From assembly GCF_002356335.1 (NCBI RefSeq), contig NZ_AP018165.1, forward strand, positions 1 to 64,000: a DNA stretch of 64,000 nt, in the 5' to 3' direction. Under the pieces are notes generated by a model, which saw nothing but the letters and a program-made list of their open reading frames with translations, searched no databases and was not told where the DNA came from. Origin of the DNA: [Mycobacterium] stephanolepidis (GTDB lineage Bacteria; Actinomycetota; Actinomycetes; Mycobacteriales; Mycobacteriaceae). How positions within the stretch are numbered: position 1 is the first letter of the stretch; each line of letters starts with the position of its first letter. Both the position numbers and the translations under genes were made by a program. This document shows, piece by piece, positions 1 through 12,365 of this stretch.

Positions 1-1476
1 TTGACTGATGAACTGAATTCCCAGTTCACGGCGGTATGGAATACCGTCGTCGCAGAGCTCAATGGTGACGACAACCAATATTTGTCGAGTTTTCCGCCAC
101 TGACGCCTCAGCAGCGCGCCTGGCTCACATTGGTCAAACCACTCACCATGGCCGAGGGTTTCGCCCTGCTTTCCGTGCCGTCCAGCTTCGTGCAGAACGA
201 GATTGAGCGGCACCTGCGCGGACCGATTGTGGAGGCCCTTTCCCGTCGCCTCGGCGAGAACGTCGAGCTGGGTGTACGGATCGCGGCACCGGCTCCTGGC
301 GAAGATTTAGAAGTCGCCGGCGCCGCGCCCGAACTCGAGCTCGACGAGGTCGATGAGACCACCGAGGCACTTGCTAGCGCACACGAATCGTGGCCGTCGT
401 ACTTCATCAACCGTCCGGGCGGAGCCGACAAGGCGGAGACCCCCGATACGAGCCTCAATGCGCGCTATACGTTCGAATCTTTCGTCATCGGCGCGTCCAA
501 CCGCTTCTCGCACGCGGCCGCCGTCGCGGTGTCCGAAGCTCCCGCCCGGGCCTACAACCCGTTGTTCATCTGGGGCGAATCCGGGCTGGGTAAGACGCAT
601 CTGCTGCACGCCGCCGGGAACTATGCCCAGCGCTTGTTTCCCGGTATGCGCGTCAAGTACGTCTCTACCGAAGAGTTCACCAACGACTTCATCAATTCTT
701 TGCGCGATGACCGTCGCGTCGCGTTCAAACGCAGCTACCGCGACATCGATGTTCTCCTCGTCGACGACATTCAGTTCATCGAGGGCAAGGAAGGTATCCA
801 GGAAGAGTTCTTCCACACCTTCAACACCCTGCACAACGCCAACAAGCAGATCGTGATCTCGTCCGACCGGCCGCCGAAGGGCCTGGCCACTCTTGAAGAC
901 CGGCTGCGCACCCGCTTTGAGTGGGGCCTCATCACCGATGTTCAGCCCCCGGAACTGGAAACCCGGATCGCGATCCTGCGCAAGAAGGCGCAGATGGATC
1001 GGCTGGACGTCCCCGATGACGTCTTGGAGCTCATCGCAAGTCGGATCGAACGCAATATTCGTGAACTCGAGGGTGCGCTCATCCGGGTGACCGCATTCGC
1101 CTCGCTGAACAAGTCCCCCATCGAGTTGTCGCTGGCCGAAATCGTGCTGCGCGACCTCATCCCCGACTCAAACTCCATCCAGATCAGCGCTGCCACGATC
1201 ATGGCGGTCACCGCGGAGTACTTCGATACCACCGTGGAAGAACTTCGTGGGCCCGGCAAGACACGTGCACTGGCCCAGGCACGCCAGATCGCCATGTACC
1301 TCTGCCGCGAACTCACGGACCTCTCGCTGCCCAAGATCGGCCAGACGTTCGGACGTGACCACACCACCGTCATGTATGCCGACAAGAAGGTTCGCGGCGA
1401 AATGGCTCAGCGGCGTGAGGTTTTCGATCACGTCAAGGAGCTCACGGCCCGGATCCGCCAGCGCTCCCGGCACTAA
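1..1476 (+). CDS. dnaA: Chromosomal replication initiator DnaA
   Basis: Initiator ATPase that binds DnaA boxes and opens oriC. The 491-residue protein has an N-terminal helicase-loading domain (about 1-90), an acidic linker (about 100-145), an AAA+ domain with Walker A GESGLGKT at residues 192-199 and Walker B VLLVDD at 251-256, and a C-terminal helix-turn-helix with the DnaA signature [13 protein letters not shown]. It starts with TTG at the first base, so its promoter and ribosome site lie outside the window. A strong terminator follows at 1494-1519. Length and domain order match mycobacterial DnaA. Confidence 0.98.
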   Translation: MTDELNSQFTAVWNTVVAELNGDDNQYLSSFPPLTPQQRAWLTLVKPLTMAEGFALLSVPSSFVQNEIERHLRGPIVEALSRRLGENVELGVRIAAPAPGEDLEVAGAAPELELDEVDETTEALASAHESWPSYFINRPGGADKAETPDTSLNARYTFESFVIGASNRFSHAAAVAVSEAPARAYNPLFIWGESGLGKTHLLHAAGNYAQRLFPGMRVKYVSTEEFTNDFINSLRDDRRVAFKRSYRDIDVLLVDDIQFIEGKEGIQEEFFHTFNTLHNANKQIVISSDRPPKGLATLEDRLRTRFEWGLITDVQPPELETRIAILRKKAQMDRLDVPDDVLELIASRIERNIRELEGALIRVTAFASLNKSPIELSLAEIVLRDLIPDSNSIQISAATIMAVTAEYFDTTVEELRGPGKTRALAQARQIAMYLCRELTDLSLPKIGQTFGRDHTTVMYADKKVRGEMAQRREVFDHVKELTARIRQRSRH

Positions 1477-1493
1477 CCTAAATTCCTCCCCTT

Positions 1494-1519
1494 ACCCGGC
1501 CCCCGCGGCCGGGTTTTTT
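1494..1519 (+). terminator. Intrinsic terminator after dnaA
   Basis: A perfect 8-bp stem (ACCCGGCC / GGCCGGGT) with a 5-base loop is followed directly by six T residues. It starts 17 bases after the dnaA stop codon and separates dnaA transcription from the origin region. Confidence 0.85.
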
Positions 1520-2168
1520 GTCCCGCAGCGGCGCGTCGGGCTCTCAACACGTGCGTATTTCAAGACTTTTCAGGATTTTTCTCGATGATTTTTTGTCACC
1601 TCGTCTGGCTCACACGTCACATCCACACCAATCGGAGTTGTGCACAGGACTGTGGACTGCTGTGGGGCAAACCTACGATCAGTTGGGGGTTGCTGAACGA
1701 ATGACATGTCCTCCACATCCGCGGGCCGCAACCCTCATCGGAATCCACAAACTCCTGACAGCCCCGATGAGCCTCTGTCGTGCGACAACACTTGTCTGTC
1801 CACAGATTCCACAGCACCTACTAATACTGCTTAGATCTCTATCTAATCTTTCTCTCTAAAAGCAGTTGTGTGGATGGACGCGTCAACAAGGACCGTCCAG
1901 CCGGTAACCCGGCGATGGACTTCAGGGATCGTCGGAGAGACGGATCCGCTTTCCCGATGCGTCGAAAGCATCTACGGTTGTGCTTCGGAAGTCGCATGGC
2001 CTGTCGACTTCCCACTCCGAGTGACAGGACTTGTGCGCGTACCCCGGTTACCTTCCGGGGGTCGTCCGATGCGCTGTGAACGCTGTCACCCGGGCGTGCC
2101 ACGATGGCTATCACGGATTTTTGTGTGCAGACAGTCCGACCTGGACAACGAGGAAGCGAAGGGTATTC
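1520..2168. other. oriC: oriC region between dnaA and dnaN
   Basis: This 650-base stretch has no convincing gene and lies in the conserved oriC position of mycobacteria. DnaA-box-like 9-mers are visible: TTGTGCACA at 1638-1646 and CTGTCCACA at 1796-1804, each one mismatch from TTGTCCACA. Weaker copies with two mismatches occur at 1651-1659 (minus), 1741-1749 and 1868-1876 (minus). A locally AT-rich stretch at about 1815-1862 (CTACTAATACTGC and following) could be the unwinding element. Degenerate boxes are typical of mycobacterial origins. The dnaN promoter must also lie here. Boundaries are approximate. Confidence 0.8.
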
Positions 2169-3368
2169 ATGGATCTTGCGAGCCCCACTGCCGCAGACAC
2201 CAGCCTGAAGTTCAGGGTCGCGCGCGACGACTTCGCCGATTCGGTGGCGTGGGTTGCGCGGAGCCTGCCCTCGCGGCCGACGGTTCCGGTATTGGCAGGT
2301 GTGCTGCTGACCGCGCATGACACAGGTCTGACACTCTCGGGCTTCGATTACGAGGTTTCCGCCCAGGTGCAGGTGCCGGCGGAGGTAGCCGCCTCCGGTA
2401 GTGCGCTGGTGTCGGGCCGACTGCTTTCGGACATCACTCGGTCGTTGCCCAACAAGCCCGTCGATGTGGCTTTGGAGGGCACACGCCTGCTGATCAGCTG
2501 TGGAAGCGCGAAGTTCTCACTACCGAGCATGCCGGTCGAGGATTACCCGGCCTTGCCCTCGCTGCCGGAGGAGACCGGTGCTCTAGGTTCTGAGGTGTTC
2601 TCCGAGGCGATCGGCCAGGTCGCGGTCGCCGCGGGCAAGGACGACACACTGCCGATGCTGACCGGTATCCGCGTTGAAATCAATGGCGACACAGTCGTTT
2701 TGGCGGCAACAGACCGCTTCCGTCTGGCCGTTCGGGAGTTGAAGTGGACTTCCGGATTTGGTGAGACCAGTGCTGCGGTATTGGTTCCGGCCAAGACGTT
2801 GTCGGAGGCGGCGAAGTCGGCGTCGAGCGGATCCGACGTGCAGCTTGCGCTGGGAGCAGGCTCGGCGATCGGATCCGAAGGTCTGTTGGGCATCGTCAGC
2901 AACGGCAAGCGCAGCACGACGCGCCTGCTGGATGCGGAGTTCCCCAAGTTCCGTCAGTTGCTGCCGACCGAGCACACCGCATTGGCGACAATCGGTATCG
3001 CGGAGTTGGTGGAAGCCATCAAACGTGTTGCGCTGGTTGCCGATCGTGGAGCGCAGATCAGGCTGGAGTTCGAGCCGGGACTGCTGCGTTTGTCGGCGGG
3101 TGCCGATGACGTGGGACGTGCCGAGGAAGAGCTCGAAGTGGATTTCGTCGGTGAACCGCTGACCATCGCCTTCAATCCGACATACCTGACTGATGGTCTG
3201 GGATCGCTGCACTCGAATCGGGTGACTTTCGGTTTCACCACCCCGAGCCGTCCGGCGGTATTGCGTCCAGCGGAAGACGATCAAAGCTCGCCGGAAGGCC
3301 CCGGGCCGTTTACGGCAGCGCAAACTGACTATGTCTATCTATTGATGCCGGTGCGCCTGCCCGGCTAG
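2169..3368 (+). CDS. dnaN: DNA polymerase III beta subunit (sliding clamp)
   Basis: Forms the ring-shaped dimeric clamp that tethers polymerase to DNA. The 399-residue product has the usual three repeated clamp domains and ends in the conserved LLMPVRLPG, the typical C-terminal tail. The ATG at 2169 begins [17 protein letters not shown], matching mycobacterial DnaN; an in-frame extension back to 2031 falls in the origin region and is rejected. It lies after oriC in standard dnaA-dnaN order and 49 bases before gnd. Confidence 0.97.
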   Translation: MDLASPTAADTSLKFRVARDDFADSVAWVARSLPSRPTVPVLAGVLLTAHDTGLTLSGFDYEVSAQVQVPAEVAASGSALVSGRLLSDITRSLPNKPVDVALEGTRLLISCGSAKFSLPSMPVEDYPALPSLPEETGALGSEVFSEAIGQVAVAAGKDDTLPMLTGIRVEINGDTVVLAATDRFRLAVRELKWTSGFGETSAAVLVPAKTLSEAAKSASSGSDVQLALGAGSAIGSEGLLGIVSNGKRSTTRLLDAEFPKFRQLLPTEHTALATIGIAELVEAIKRVALVADRGAQIRLEFEPGLLRLSAGADDVGRAEEELEVDFVGEPLTIAFNPTYLTDGLGSLHSNRVTFGFTTPSRPAVLRPAEDDQSSPEGPGPFTAAQTDYVYLLMPVRLPG

Positions 3369-3417
3369 GGCTTGCGCCCCAATCGATATAGGTACTGGTC
3401 ATCGGAGGTTATGGGTC

Positions 3418-4311
3418 ATGCAGCTGGGTTTGGTTGGACTGGGCAAGATGGGTTTCAACATGCGCGACCGGCTGCGCGCCGGTGAGCATGAGGTCATCGG
3501 GTACGACCCACGTCCGGAGGTCACCGATGTGCCGTCGCTTAAAGCGCTGGCAGAGGCGTTAGAGGCGCCGCGCGTGGTGTGGGTGATGGTGCCATCGGGC
3601 CCCATCACCCAAGAGACAATCGCTGAGCTTGCCGAGGAGTTATCCGAAGGCGACCTCGTGATAGACGGCGGTAACTCACGATTCACCGAGGATCAGCCGA
3701 ACGCAGATCTCTTGGCCGCCAAGGGAATTGGCTACATCGACGCGGGTGTCTCCGGTGGGGTGTGGGGTAAGGAAAACGGCTACGGGCTGATGGTGGGCGG
3801 CAGCGACGCCGATGTGGCGCGCGCGTTGCCCATCTTCGACACGCTGCGCCCCGAGGGTGATCGCGCGGACGGCTTCGTACACGCCGGCCCGGTGGGCGCG
3901 GGCCACTACGCCAAGATGATCCACAACGGTATCGAGTACGGCCTCATGCACGCCTACGCCGAGGGGTACGAGCTGCTGGCGGCCGAACCGCTGATCACCG
4001 ATGTGCAGGCCGTGTTGCAGGCCTGGACCAAGGGCACCGTGGTGCGGTCATGGCTGCTGGATCTGCTGGCCAAGGCTTTGAAGGAAGACCCCGGCTTCGA
4101 TGCGATTTCCGGATACACCGAAGACTCGGGCGAGGGCCGCTGGACCGTCGAAGAGGCCATCAACCACCGGGTGCCCGCGCCGGTCATCGCCGCGTCATTG
4201 TTCGCGAGATTCGCTTCGCGGCAGGAAGATTCGCCAGCGATGAAGGCGGTCTCGGCGTTGCGTAACCAGTTCGGTGGCCACGCGGTCAAGCGCGTCGGTC
4301 TTTCCGGCTAA
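3418..4311 (+). CDS. gnd: 6-phosphogluconate dehydrogenase, short NAD-type (decarboxylating)
   Basis: Predicted to oxidise and decarboxylate 6-phosphogluconate to ribulose 5-phosphate. The 297-residue length fits the short (GndA/YqeC) class rather than the ~470-residue class. The N-terminal Rossmann motif [10 protein letters not shown] is at residues 2-11, the 6PGDH signature [10 protein letters not shown] is mid-protein, and the catalytic lysine motif [16 protein letters not shown] follows. An ATG with upstream GGAGG-like sequence (3405-3410) supports the start. A gnd gene between dnaN and recF also occurs in M. smegmatis; M. tuberculosis lacks it here. It probably shares the recF transcript, 19 bases away. 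Confidence 0.93.
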   Translation: MQLGLVGLGKMGFNMRDRLRAGEHEVIGYDPRPEVTDVPSLKALAEALEAPRVVWVMVPSGPITQETIAELAEELSEGDLVIDGGNSRFTEDQPNADLLAAKGIGYIDAGVSGGVWGKENGYGLMVGGSDADVARALPIFDTLRPEGDRADGFVHAGPVGAGHYAKMIHNGIEYGLMHAYAEGYELLAAEPLITDVQAVLQAWTKGTVVRSWLLDLLAKALKEDPGFDAISGYTEDSGEGRWTVEEAINHRVPAPVIAASLFARFASRQEDSPAMKAVSALRNQFGGHAVKRVGLSG

Positions 4312-4330
4312 GGGACCCGCGCGGACCGAC

Positions 4331-5479
4331 GTGTACGTACGACAGCTGGGATTGCGGGACTTCCGGTCATGGGAACGGGTTGACCTGGAGCTCGAACCCG
4401 GACGCACCGTATTCGTCGGTCCCAACGGTTACGGAAAGACCAATCTGGTTGAGGCCCTGTGGTATTCGTCGACTCTCGGATCGCACAGAGTTGCCACCGA
4501 CGCCCCCCTGATACGCAACGGTGCGGAGCGGGCGGTGGTGTCGACCATCGTCGTCAACGACGGCCGGGAACTGGCGGTCGATCTGGAGATCACTGCTGGG
4601 CGGGCCAACAAGGCCCGGATCAACCGATCCCCGGTGCGCAGTCCACGCGAGATCGTTGGAATTCTGCACGCGGTGCTCTTCGCGCCAGAGGACCTGTCCT
4701 TGGTGCGCGGCGATCCGTCCGACCGACGCAGGTTTCTCGACGACCTGTTGATTCAGCGCCGTCCTCGGATGGCCGGAGTGCGTGCCGACTACGACAAGGT
4801 GCTTCGGCAGCGCACCGCGCTACTCAAGACCGCAGGTGCGGCGCTGCGACAGCGCAGTGACCAGGGTGTGCTCGATACCCTCGACGTGTGGGACGGGCAC
4901 CTGGTGGCGCACGGTGCCGAATTGCTTTCCGCGCGTATCGAATTGACACTCGAGCTGCGGCCACTGGTGGAAAAGTCGTATCAACTGTTGGCGCCCGCGT
5001 CGCGGCCGGCCGATATCGCGTACCGCAGTAGCGTCGAGGGTGTCGAGGGAGAACTTTCGGTGGACCGCCTCGCGGAGGCGTTGCATGCGGGGCTGGCCGC
5101 CAAGCGGTCGGCGGAGATCGAGCGCGGAGTCTGCCTGGTGGGACCGCACCGAGACGATCTGGAATTGCGACTCGGAGACGGGCCCGCGAAGGGTTTCGCC
5201 AGTCACGGGGAATCGTGGTCTTTCGCGTTGGCTCTGCGCCTTGCTGCCTTTGATCTGCTCCGTTCCGACGGCACCGATCCCCTCCTGATGCTCGACGATG
5301 TATTCGCAGAACTGGACGGTGCCAGGAGGAGGTCGTTGGCCACTGTGGCGGCCGATGCGGAGCAGGTGCTGGTGACGGCGGCGGTTCCCGACGACGTTCC
5401 CGAGGAGTTGTCGGCACGCACGGTTACCGTCGACGTACAGGAAGATTCTTCGGGACGAAAGTCGGTGGCACATGAATGA
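4331..5479 (+). CDS. recF: DNA replication and repair protein RecF
   Basis: SMC-like ATPase that acts with RecO and RecR to load RecA on gapped DNA. The 382-residue product has Walker A GPNGYGKT at residues 30-37 and a C-terminal Walker B region with [12 protein letters not shown]. The GTG at 4331 gives [14 protein letters not shown], the usual N-terminus; an upstream ATG at 4274 overlaps gnd and would add an atypical leader. The 3' end overlaps dciA by 8 bases, so the two are probably translationally coupled. Confidence 0.95.
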   Translation: MYVRQLGLRDFRSWERVDLELEPGRTVFVGPNGYGKTNLVEALWYSSTLGSHRVATDAPLIRNGAERAVVSTIVVNDGRELAVDLEITAGRANKARINRSPVRSPREIVGILHAVLFAPEDLSLVRGDPSDRRRFLDDLLIQRRPRMAGVRADYDKVLRQRTALLKTAGAALRQRSDQGVLDTLDVWDGHLVAHGAELLSARIELTLELRPLVEKSYQLLAPASRPADIAYRSSVEGVEGELSVDRLAEALHAGLAAKRSAEIERGVCLVGPHRDDLELRLGDGPAKGFASHGESWSFALALRLAAFDLLRSDGTDPLLMLDDVFAELDGARRRSLATVAADAEQVLVTAAVPDDVPEELSARTVTVDVQEDSSGRKSVAHE

Positions 5480-6023
5480 CGAAGAGGCCTGGCCGCCGGA
5501 GCACCTGGCCGGGGTCACGGGGATGGATCTGGTGCGCCGGGTGCTCGAAGAGGCACGTGGCGCGGCCAAACAGCAAGGTAAAGACATCGGCAGAGGCGGC
5601 AGGTCCCCGCAGCAGCGCCGCCGGGTCGCAGGAGGGCGTCGCACGTGGTCAGGTCCTGGCCCGGATGCGCGCGACCCGCAGCTGCTGGGACGGGCCGCCG
5701 GCGATTTGGCTAACCGCCGGGGCTGGTCCTCTCGAGTCTCCGAGGGTGCGGTATTCGGGCGGTGGGAGGCTGTCGTCGGCGAGCAGATCGCTGCACATGC
5801 GACCCCAACCGCCTTGAACGAGGGCGTGCTGACAGTGGCTGCGGAGTCCACCGCCTGGGCGACGCAACTGCGGCTGGTGCAGGCACAGCTGCTAGCGAAG
5901 ATCGCGGCGGCGGTGGGAGACGGTGTGGTGACGAGTTTGAAGATCTCCGGGCCGACCGCGCCCTCCTGGCGTAAGGGTCCCCGGCATATCGCCGGACGCG
6001 GTCCGCGCGATACCTACGGCTGA
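5472..6023 (+). CDS. dciA: DUF721 protein, DciA-type replicative helicase loader
   Basis: The 183-residue protein matches the Rv0004 position and family (DUF721). Members of this family act as DciA, a DnaB helicase operator in bacteria lacking DnaC/DnaI. It has a basic disordered N-terminus rich in Arg and Gly (residues 30-60), then the conserved module with [13 protein letters not shown] and [18 protein letters not shown]. The ATG overlaps the recF stop. Family assignment is confident; the helicase-loading role is inferred from characterised homologues. Confidence 0.88.
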   Translation: MNDEEAWPPEHLAGVTGMDLVRRVLEEARGAAKQQGKDIGRGGRSPQQRRRVAGGRRTWSGPGPDARDPQLLGRAAGDLANRRGWSSRVSEGAVFGRWEAVVGEQIAAHATPTALNEGVLTVAAESTAWATQLRLVQAQLLAKIAAAVGDGVVTSLKISGPTAPSWRKGPRHIAGRGPRDTYG

Positions 6024-8263
<2,240 letters not shown>

Positions 8264-8267
8264 TGGC

Positions 8268-8286
8268 TCTCGCCCAACTGGCGAGA
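8268..8286. terminator. Hairpin after gyrB
   Basis: A 7-bp perfect stem (TCTCGCC / GGCGAGA) with a CAACT loop begins 5 bases after the gyrB stop. There is no immediate T-tract, so it is a weak intrinsic terminator or an mRNA 3'-end stabiliser. It marks the boundary with the accessory island. Confidence 0.45.
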
Positions 8287-8401
8287 TAGTTGCGGATTCA
8301 ATTTGGTCTTGAATCTTTTTGTCGGACGGTGGAACCGATCCTGAGAGCTTGGCGTCGTATCTCTACAAGTGGGATAAGAGAGACGTCAAGGAGCGACGAA
8401 C

Positions 8402-9592
8402 ATGTCGGAACGCTTTTCGGTGCGGCCGGAACAACTTAGCCGGGCTGGTGCAACGGTTGAACTGGAGTCACGGTACGTCGACCGCATCACCTACCTGCTG
8501 GGTACTGAAGCGGTGCCGAAGAGCGATTTCGTAGGCCTGATGGGCGAGCTGCGTGAGCCCATCGAAACGTTGATGACCAAGACTCGCGATCGGTATGACC
8601 AGCGGCAGACCACGCTGCACATGACGGGCGATGAACTGCGTTCCCTGGCGAAGGTTTACCAAGAAAACGAGGACAACAACTCCCGGCGCTTCCGTGAGGG
8701 CGGGGCACCTGGTGGGCACGACCAGAATCGCCCGGGCGATCCGGGGATGCCGATGGGTCCCTATGTGCAAAACCTGCCCGATCTCACCGCTCCGGAAGCG
8801 AAAACCGCTGACGTGAAGGCCATCGTGGAGGACACGATGAGTTGGCTCGCCGATGTCAATGGTGCGATCAAAGACCTGATCGGCTGGGATGCGATTGAGG
8901 AAGGTATGAAGCCGCTCCTCGGAAACTGGGAGGAACTGACTCGAATCGGTCAGGTCTACGGAAAGTCCGGGACCGGCATTGAGGCGGCGGGTAAGGAGTT
9001 CTCGACCACAACCGTCGCCCTGAAGCCGACTTGGGATGGACAGGCGGCATCTGCTTTCGATGACTACGCGGCCAACCTTGCTGGAGCGATGCAGGGCGAG
9101 GGTCCGTTGATGCGGGTCCTGGAGAAGAGCATGGCGAAGCTCGCCAAGCAGATCGAGGAAATGGTCCGGACCGCCTGCAAGACAATTCAGGAGAAACTGA
9201 AGGAGGAAGTCGACACTAGCTCGGTGTGGGCTTGGCTCAAGCTGCTTGCGAAGAAGATCCCGATTGTCGGCTGGGTCCTGCAGGGAGCCCGCATTATTCA
9301 GATCTTGTGGCAGGTCTACGAAAAAGTAAACGAGATCATTGATCAGATCGAGAAGACGATCGCGCTGCTCAAGGAAATCATCGCCTTCGCACAGAATCCC
9401 GAGCAGTACCTCCAGGGAGCCGCAGACGCAAAGATTGCTGAACTCAAAAAGAAGATGGACGACGCCCAGGCCACGGCTGAGTTGGGGGTAGACATCGCTA
9501 GTCTGCCTGCGGCGGTTCCGGCTATCGTCAAGGCGCCCAAGGACAGCTATTCCGGAGGCTTTGGCGCCGACCCGTGGAAGGACGCGCAATGA
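8402..9592 (+). CDS. Tandem EspC-like/WXG100-type ESX-associated protein (cluster A)
   Basis: 396-residue protein of unknown function. Residues 1-100 form a helical EspC/WXG-like module containing YQENE at 86-90, which fits the YxxxD/E-type ESX secretion signal. A Pro/Gly linker (100-125) follows. The second helical module (about 140-270) contains a true WXG motif, TWDGQAASAF, with W211 and G213. Residues 276-304 are hydrophobic (VWAWLKLLAKKIPIVGWVL) and could insert in a membrane. No catalytic domain is recognisable. AAGGAG lies just upstream of the ATG. It heads a tightly coupled three-gene cluster: the next gene starts in its stop codon (ATGA). Confidence 0.75.
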   Translation: MSERFSVRPEQLSRAGATVELESRYVDRITYLLGTEAVPKSDFVGLMGELREPIETLMTKTRDRYDQRQTTLHMTGDELRSLAKVYQENEDNNSRRFREGGAPGGHDQNRPGDPGMPMGPYVQNLPDLTAPEAKTADVKAIVEDTMSWLADVNGAIKDLIGWDAIEEGMKPLLGNWEELTRIGQVYGKSGTGIEAAGKEFSTTTVALKPTWDGQAASAFDDYAANLAGAMQGEGPLMRVLEKSMAKLAKQIEEMVRTACKTIQEKLKEEVDTSSVWAWLKLLAKKIPIVGWVLQGARIIQILWQVYEKVNEIIDQIEKTIALLKEIIAFAQNPEQYLQGAADAKIAELKKKMDDAQATAELGVDIASLPAAVPAIVKAPKDSYSGGFGADPWKDAQ

Positions 9593-9846
9593 CCGAAGCA
9601 TTGGATTGGATCATGCAGAAGGTCGAAACCCGGATCGCTGAAATGGAACAGGTGCGACTCTCTGTCGAGGAATTCATCGCGACACCGATCGACGAACTTG
9701 TTCCCCCCGTTGTCGCAGACGACCAGCAGCGACAACCCGCGGAGACCACCAAGCCAGTGCCTCGGATCCAGCTTCCTACGGAAGCAGAATTCGAAGAAGA
9801 TGACGCATTCGCGTTCCGTAAACCGTACCGTAGGACAGATTGGTGA
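9589..9846 (+). CDS. Small helical protein with acidic-aromatic tail (cluster A)
   Basis: 85-residue hypothetical protein. Residues 1-35 are predicted amphipathic helix (MTEALDWIMQKVETRIAEMEQ), followed by a Pro-rich linker and a C-terminal tail EEDDAFAFRKPYRRTDW. A similar acid-then-Phe-Arg tail ends the small proteins of cluster B (14837-15196) and cluster C (17012-17236). It overlaps its neighbours by ATGA upstream and GTGA downstream, so all three are probably co-translated. A chaperone or adaptor role for the WXG protein is inference; no family was recognised. Confidence 0.7.
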   Translation: MTEALDWIMQKVETRIAEMEQVRLSVEEFIATPIDELVPPVVADDQQRQPAETTKPVPRIQLPTEAEFEEDDAFAFRKPYRRTDW

Positions 9847-10430
9847 GATTCATGTTTAGGCGTCACGCCTGGATTCCGTTGTTACTGTTGCCCATTGCGG
9901 TCGCTGGTTGTCAATCTACGAAACCTTCGGCTTCGAGTACGGGTACGAGCGGTGCAACGACAGTGAGTTCGAGCGCCACGAAATCGACTGCGTATCAGCC
10001 GTTTACGCCGCCGACCGATCCATGCAGTGCGATCCAGCCCGAGGCTCTTCAAGGTCATGGGACCGCGCCGTACGATGCTCATCAGAACAAGAGCGACCCG
10101 GCGCCAATGGTCGGGTGCGTCTACCGGGATGCCAACGAGGCGTTCGTGTTGCAGACGAGCCTTTTCAAGAACGCAGATGGCGCCTCGATGAACCGGGCTC
10201 TCCACGCACGGGCAGTAACGGAGCGCGGCCTCGAGATCTACGTTTCCACCGAGGCCGCTGACAAGTGCGATGCCACGATGGTCGGTCCTGACGACAATCT
10301 GGTCGTCTTCAAGTTCGAGCCGACACCCGAGGCGGTGGCGAATGCTCAGCTGCCCCCTGGCCAGACCTGGTGTGATCGATCTACTGCGGTGATGGTGCTC
10401 GCAGGAGAACGCCTGGGGTGGACGCACTAA
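9843..10430 (+). CDS. DUF3558-like lipoprotein (cluster A)
   Basis: 195-residue predicted lipoprotein. A signal peptide with lipobox VAGC places the lipidated cysteine at residue 23. A Ser/Thr-rich linker follows, then a globular part with PCSAIQPEALQGHG, MVGCVYRD and PGQTWCDRSTAVMV, the Cys pattern of mycobacterial DUF3558 lipoproteins. The GTG at 9843 overlaps the previous stop (GTGA); an ATG at 9852 is the alternative start. A second DUF3558-like lipoprotein sits in cluster B, also beside WXG-type genes. It probably acts outside the membrane; its function is unknown. Confidence 0.72.
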   Translation: MRFMFRRHAWIPLLLLPIAVAGCQSTKPSASSTGTSGATTVSSSATKSTAYQPFTPPTDPCSAIQPEALQGHGTAPYDAHQNKSDPAPMVGCVYRDANEAFVLQTSLFKNADGASMNRALHARAVTERGLEIYVSTEAADKCDATMVGPDDNLVVFKFEPTPEAVANAQLPPGQTWCDRSTAVMVLAGERLGWTH

Positions 10431-10479
10431 ACACAGAGCGCTATTCGGTGCCGCACTGGAGCCCAGACGCCTCTTCCTG

Positions 10480-10501
10480 TAGCCCCCGAAGTTAGGGGCT
10501 A
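10480..10501. terminator. Hairpin between convergent clusters A and B
   Basis: TAGCCCC pairs with GGGGCTA over 7 bp around an 8-base loop, followed by AGAATTTT. It lies midway between convergent genes ending at 10430 and 10548 and could terminate transcription from the left. Confidence 0.55.
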
Positions 10502-10547
10502 AGAATTTTGGTGCGGAGCGGTTACGAGGGCCTTGAGCGGTTCACGC

Positions 10548-11753
10548 TCACTCGTATTTGACGTCCCAACCGAGCTTTTTATAGCGCTGCTTCTCACGTT
10601 CTTGCGCCTGCTTGTCGGCCTTCTCCTGCTCGCTCCAGTCGCCTATGACGGCCGGTGATGCCTTGGGTAGGTCGCCCATGAACTCGTAGGTGTTGTCGAG
10701 GTTGATCAGGATCGCCGGGGTTTCGTGGTCGTCGTCCTCGTCGTGACCGCCCTTACCATGGGCGCCCGCGCCGCCCATCATGCCCATGGGACCCATTGCG
10801 CCGCCGCGTACTCCGGCCGCACCGACGGCGGCCGGGTTGGTACCCGCCCCGCTTGTGGCTCCGCCCGGAAGTCCGCCGCCGGCGCGCAATGCGCTGGCAC
10901 CGCCGGCGGTTCCCGAGGCGAGTCCTGTCCCGCCGGCAGAGCCGGAAGAGCCATAACCAGCAGCGGTCGTTGATCCCAGAGGAAGCCCGGAACCGCCTGT
11001 GCCCGTTCCGGAACCAAACGGCGAGCTTCCCCCGGCACCAGCGCCCGATCCGGATCCAGCACCTTGGCCGCCGCCTGAGCCGCTACCGGAACCGGAACCG
11101 GCGCCCTGCCCCTGGCCGCCTTGTCCCTCGCCGTTGGCGAGCTGGGGCTTGGTGTCCTTGTTGGCCAGACCGTCGGTGCCGCCGCCTGGGGACTGCAGAT
11201 TGTTACCGGACCCACCACCCGAGTTGCCGCCCCCGCCGCCGCCACCTCCACCGCCCGGCTGCTGAATAGAACCACCGCCAGGGGTTTCCGAGGCGGCGTC
11301 CGCAATCTTGGGTCGGGTGACGTCCATGGGCGTGCTGTACGTGCTTTGAGCATCTTGGGCGAGTTGGAACGTAGCGTCCTCACGTTGTTTCTTGGTGGCG
11401 TCGTCCGGCAACTGGTGCCGTCCGGGCACCCCAGACGAAGCATTGAGCGTGCCGCCGTCATTGGCGAGGGCGGCGCTCATCTTGTAAGTCTTGTTTTGGA
11501 GGCCGTCGTCGGTGATTTGTTCCATGTACGTCGCGCGTAGTGCAGCTTGCGCGGCTCTAGGCCCCGAACCGGCCCAGAACTTCTCGTCGTTCAACTTGTC
11601 GTGCGCTGTTTTGAGCCTCTCGAGCGACGTGTGAATGGTCTGAGACGTCTTGTACCAGTCCGCAATCAGCTCGGATGCGTTGTTTTTCGACAGCGCGGAC
11701 AGCTGTTGGCTGATCGTCTCGAACGACTTTCCGTACCAGTTATCGTTTGCCAC
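10548..11753 (-). CDS. WXG-type protein with Gly-rich C-terminal region (cluster B)
   Basis: 401-residue protein. Residues 1-110 are helical with a WXG-like turn, FWAGSGPRAAQAAL (W60, G62), resembling PPE/EspB-type ESX substrates. Residues about 156-330 are very rich in Gly, Ser and Ala, including a run of ten glycines. The charged C-terminus contains a His/Asp/Glu stretch (GKGGHDEDDDHE) and ends KKLGWDVKYE. It is the last gene of the minus-strand cluster, 15 bases after the lipoprotein. No enzymatic domain is visible. An EspB/EspK-like secreted role is inference. Confidence 0.7.
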   Translation of the reverse strand: MANDNWYGKSFETISQQLSALSKNNASELIADWYKTSQTIHTSLERLKTAHDKLNDEKFWAGSGPRAAQAALRATYMEQITDDGLQNKTYKMSAALANDGGTLNASSGVPGRHQLPDDATKKQREDATFQLAQDAQSTYSTPMDVTRPKIADAASETPGGGSIQQPGGGGGGGGGGNSGGGSGNNLQSPGGGTDGLANKDTKPQLANGEGQGGQGQGAGSGSGSGSGGGQGAGSGSGAGAGGSSPFGSGTGTGGSGLPLGSTTAAGYGSSGSAGGTGLASGTAGGASALRAGGGLPGGATSGAGTNPAAVGAAGVRGGAMGPMGMMGGAGAHGKGGHDEDDDHETPAILINLDNTYEFMGDLPKASPAVIGDWSEQEKADKQAQEREKQRYKKLGWDVKYE

Positions 11754-11768
11754 GGTGGTCCTCCCCTA

Positions 11769-12365
11769 CTACTTCGGAAGCTTTTGTGCGGTTAAGGTCG
11801 CGACCTCGACGGCCTTGGTGCAGGCGTCGGGAATCTGATCAAGTGCGGGTGGGTCCGAAACGGCCAATATGATTCCTACCGTTGCCTTCTCGGAAGGAAG
11901 TTCCACGTAGCAACTGCGCATATCGCCGGGCTCATCGCGATAGGTCGCGCCGTTCAATCCTTCGATCGTGATGGGTTGGGCCCCGGGGAACTGCGTCTGG
12001 TCGAGATAGTGATCAACGGAACCATTGAGAACCGTGATCTGAACGCGCCAACCGGCGCCATACCATTTGCACCCGCGTAGGAGGGTGGAGTCAATCTCTT
12101 TGATCGATGTGGGGTCGAGACCGACTCCGCGAAGATCGTTATCGCCGTAAGCCGCGCACGGGTCAAACGTTGTGCCGTCGTTCTTACTGGTGGGCGATCG
12201 GTGCGGTATGGAGGAGGCGCTTGTTGGGGCGCTGGTAGTCGACTTAGTTGCCGTCGCGCCCGTTGACGAGGTGCCTAACGGTTCCCCGCCGGTTTGAGTT
12301 GTGCACGCGGTGATGCTGGCCGCTGCCAAGAAACCAGACAGAAGGGCAACACGTCCGGCTTTCAC
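11769..12365 (-). CDS. DUF3558-like lipoprotein (cluster B)
   Basis: 198-residue predicted lipoprotein with lipobox ITAC (Cys21), a Ser/Thr-rich linker and DUF3558-type landmarks: FDPCAAYGDNDLRGVGLDP, LLRGCKWYG and MRSCYVELPSEKA. It is a distant counterpart of the lipoprotein at 9843-10430. The GTG start overlaps the upstream stop codon (GTGA). It lies between the helical protein (12362-12781) and the Gly-rich WXG protein, so it is probably made with them. Function is unknown. Confidence 0.72.
   Translation of the reverse strand: MKAGRVALLSGFLAAASITACTTQTGGEPLGTSSTGATATKSTTSAPTSASSIPHRSPTSKNDGTTFDPCAAYGDNDLRGVGLDPTSIKEIDSTLLRGCKWYGAGWRVQITVLNGSVDHYLDQTQFPGAQPITIEGLNGATYRDEPGDMRSCYVELPSEKATVGIILAVSDPPALDQIPDACTKAVEVATLTAQKLPK

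Noticed and set aside
8264..8401. Open frame at 8319-8534 before the cluster A gene
   Set aside because: It is out of frame with, and overlaps, the cluster A WXG gene that has a clear AAGGAG site.
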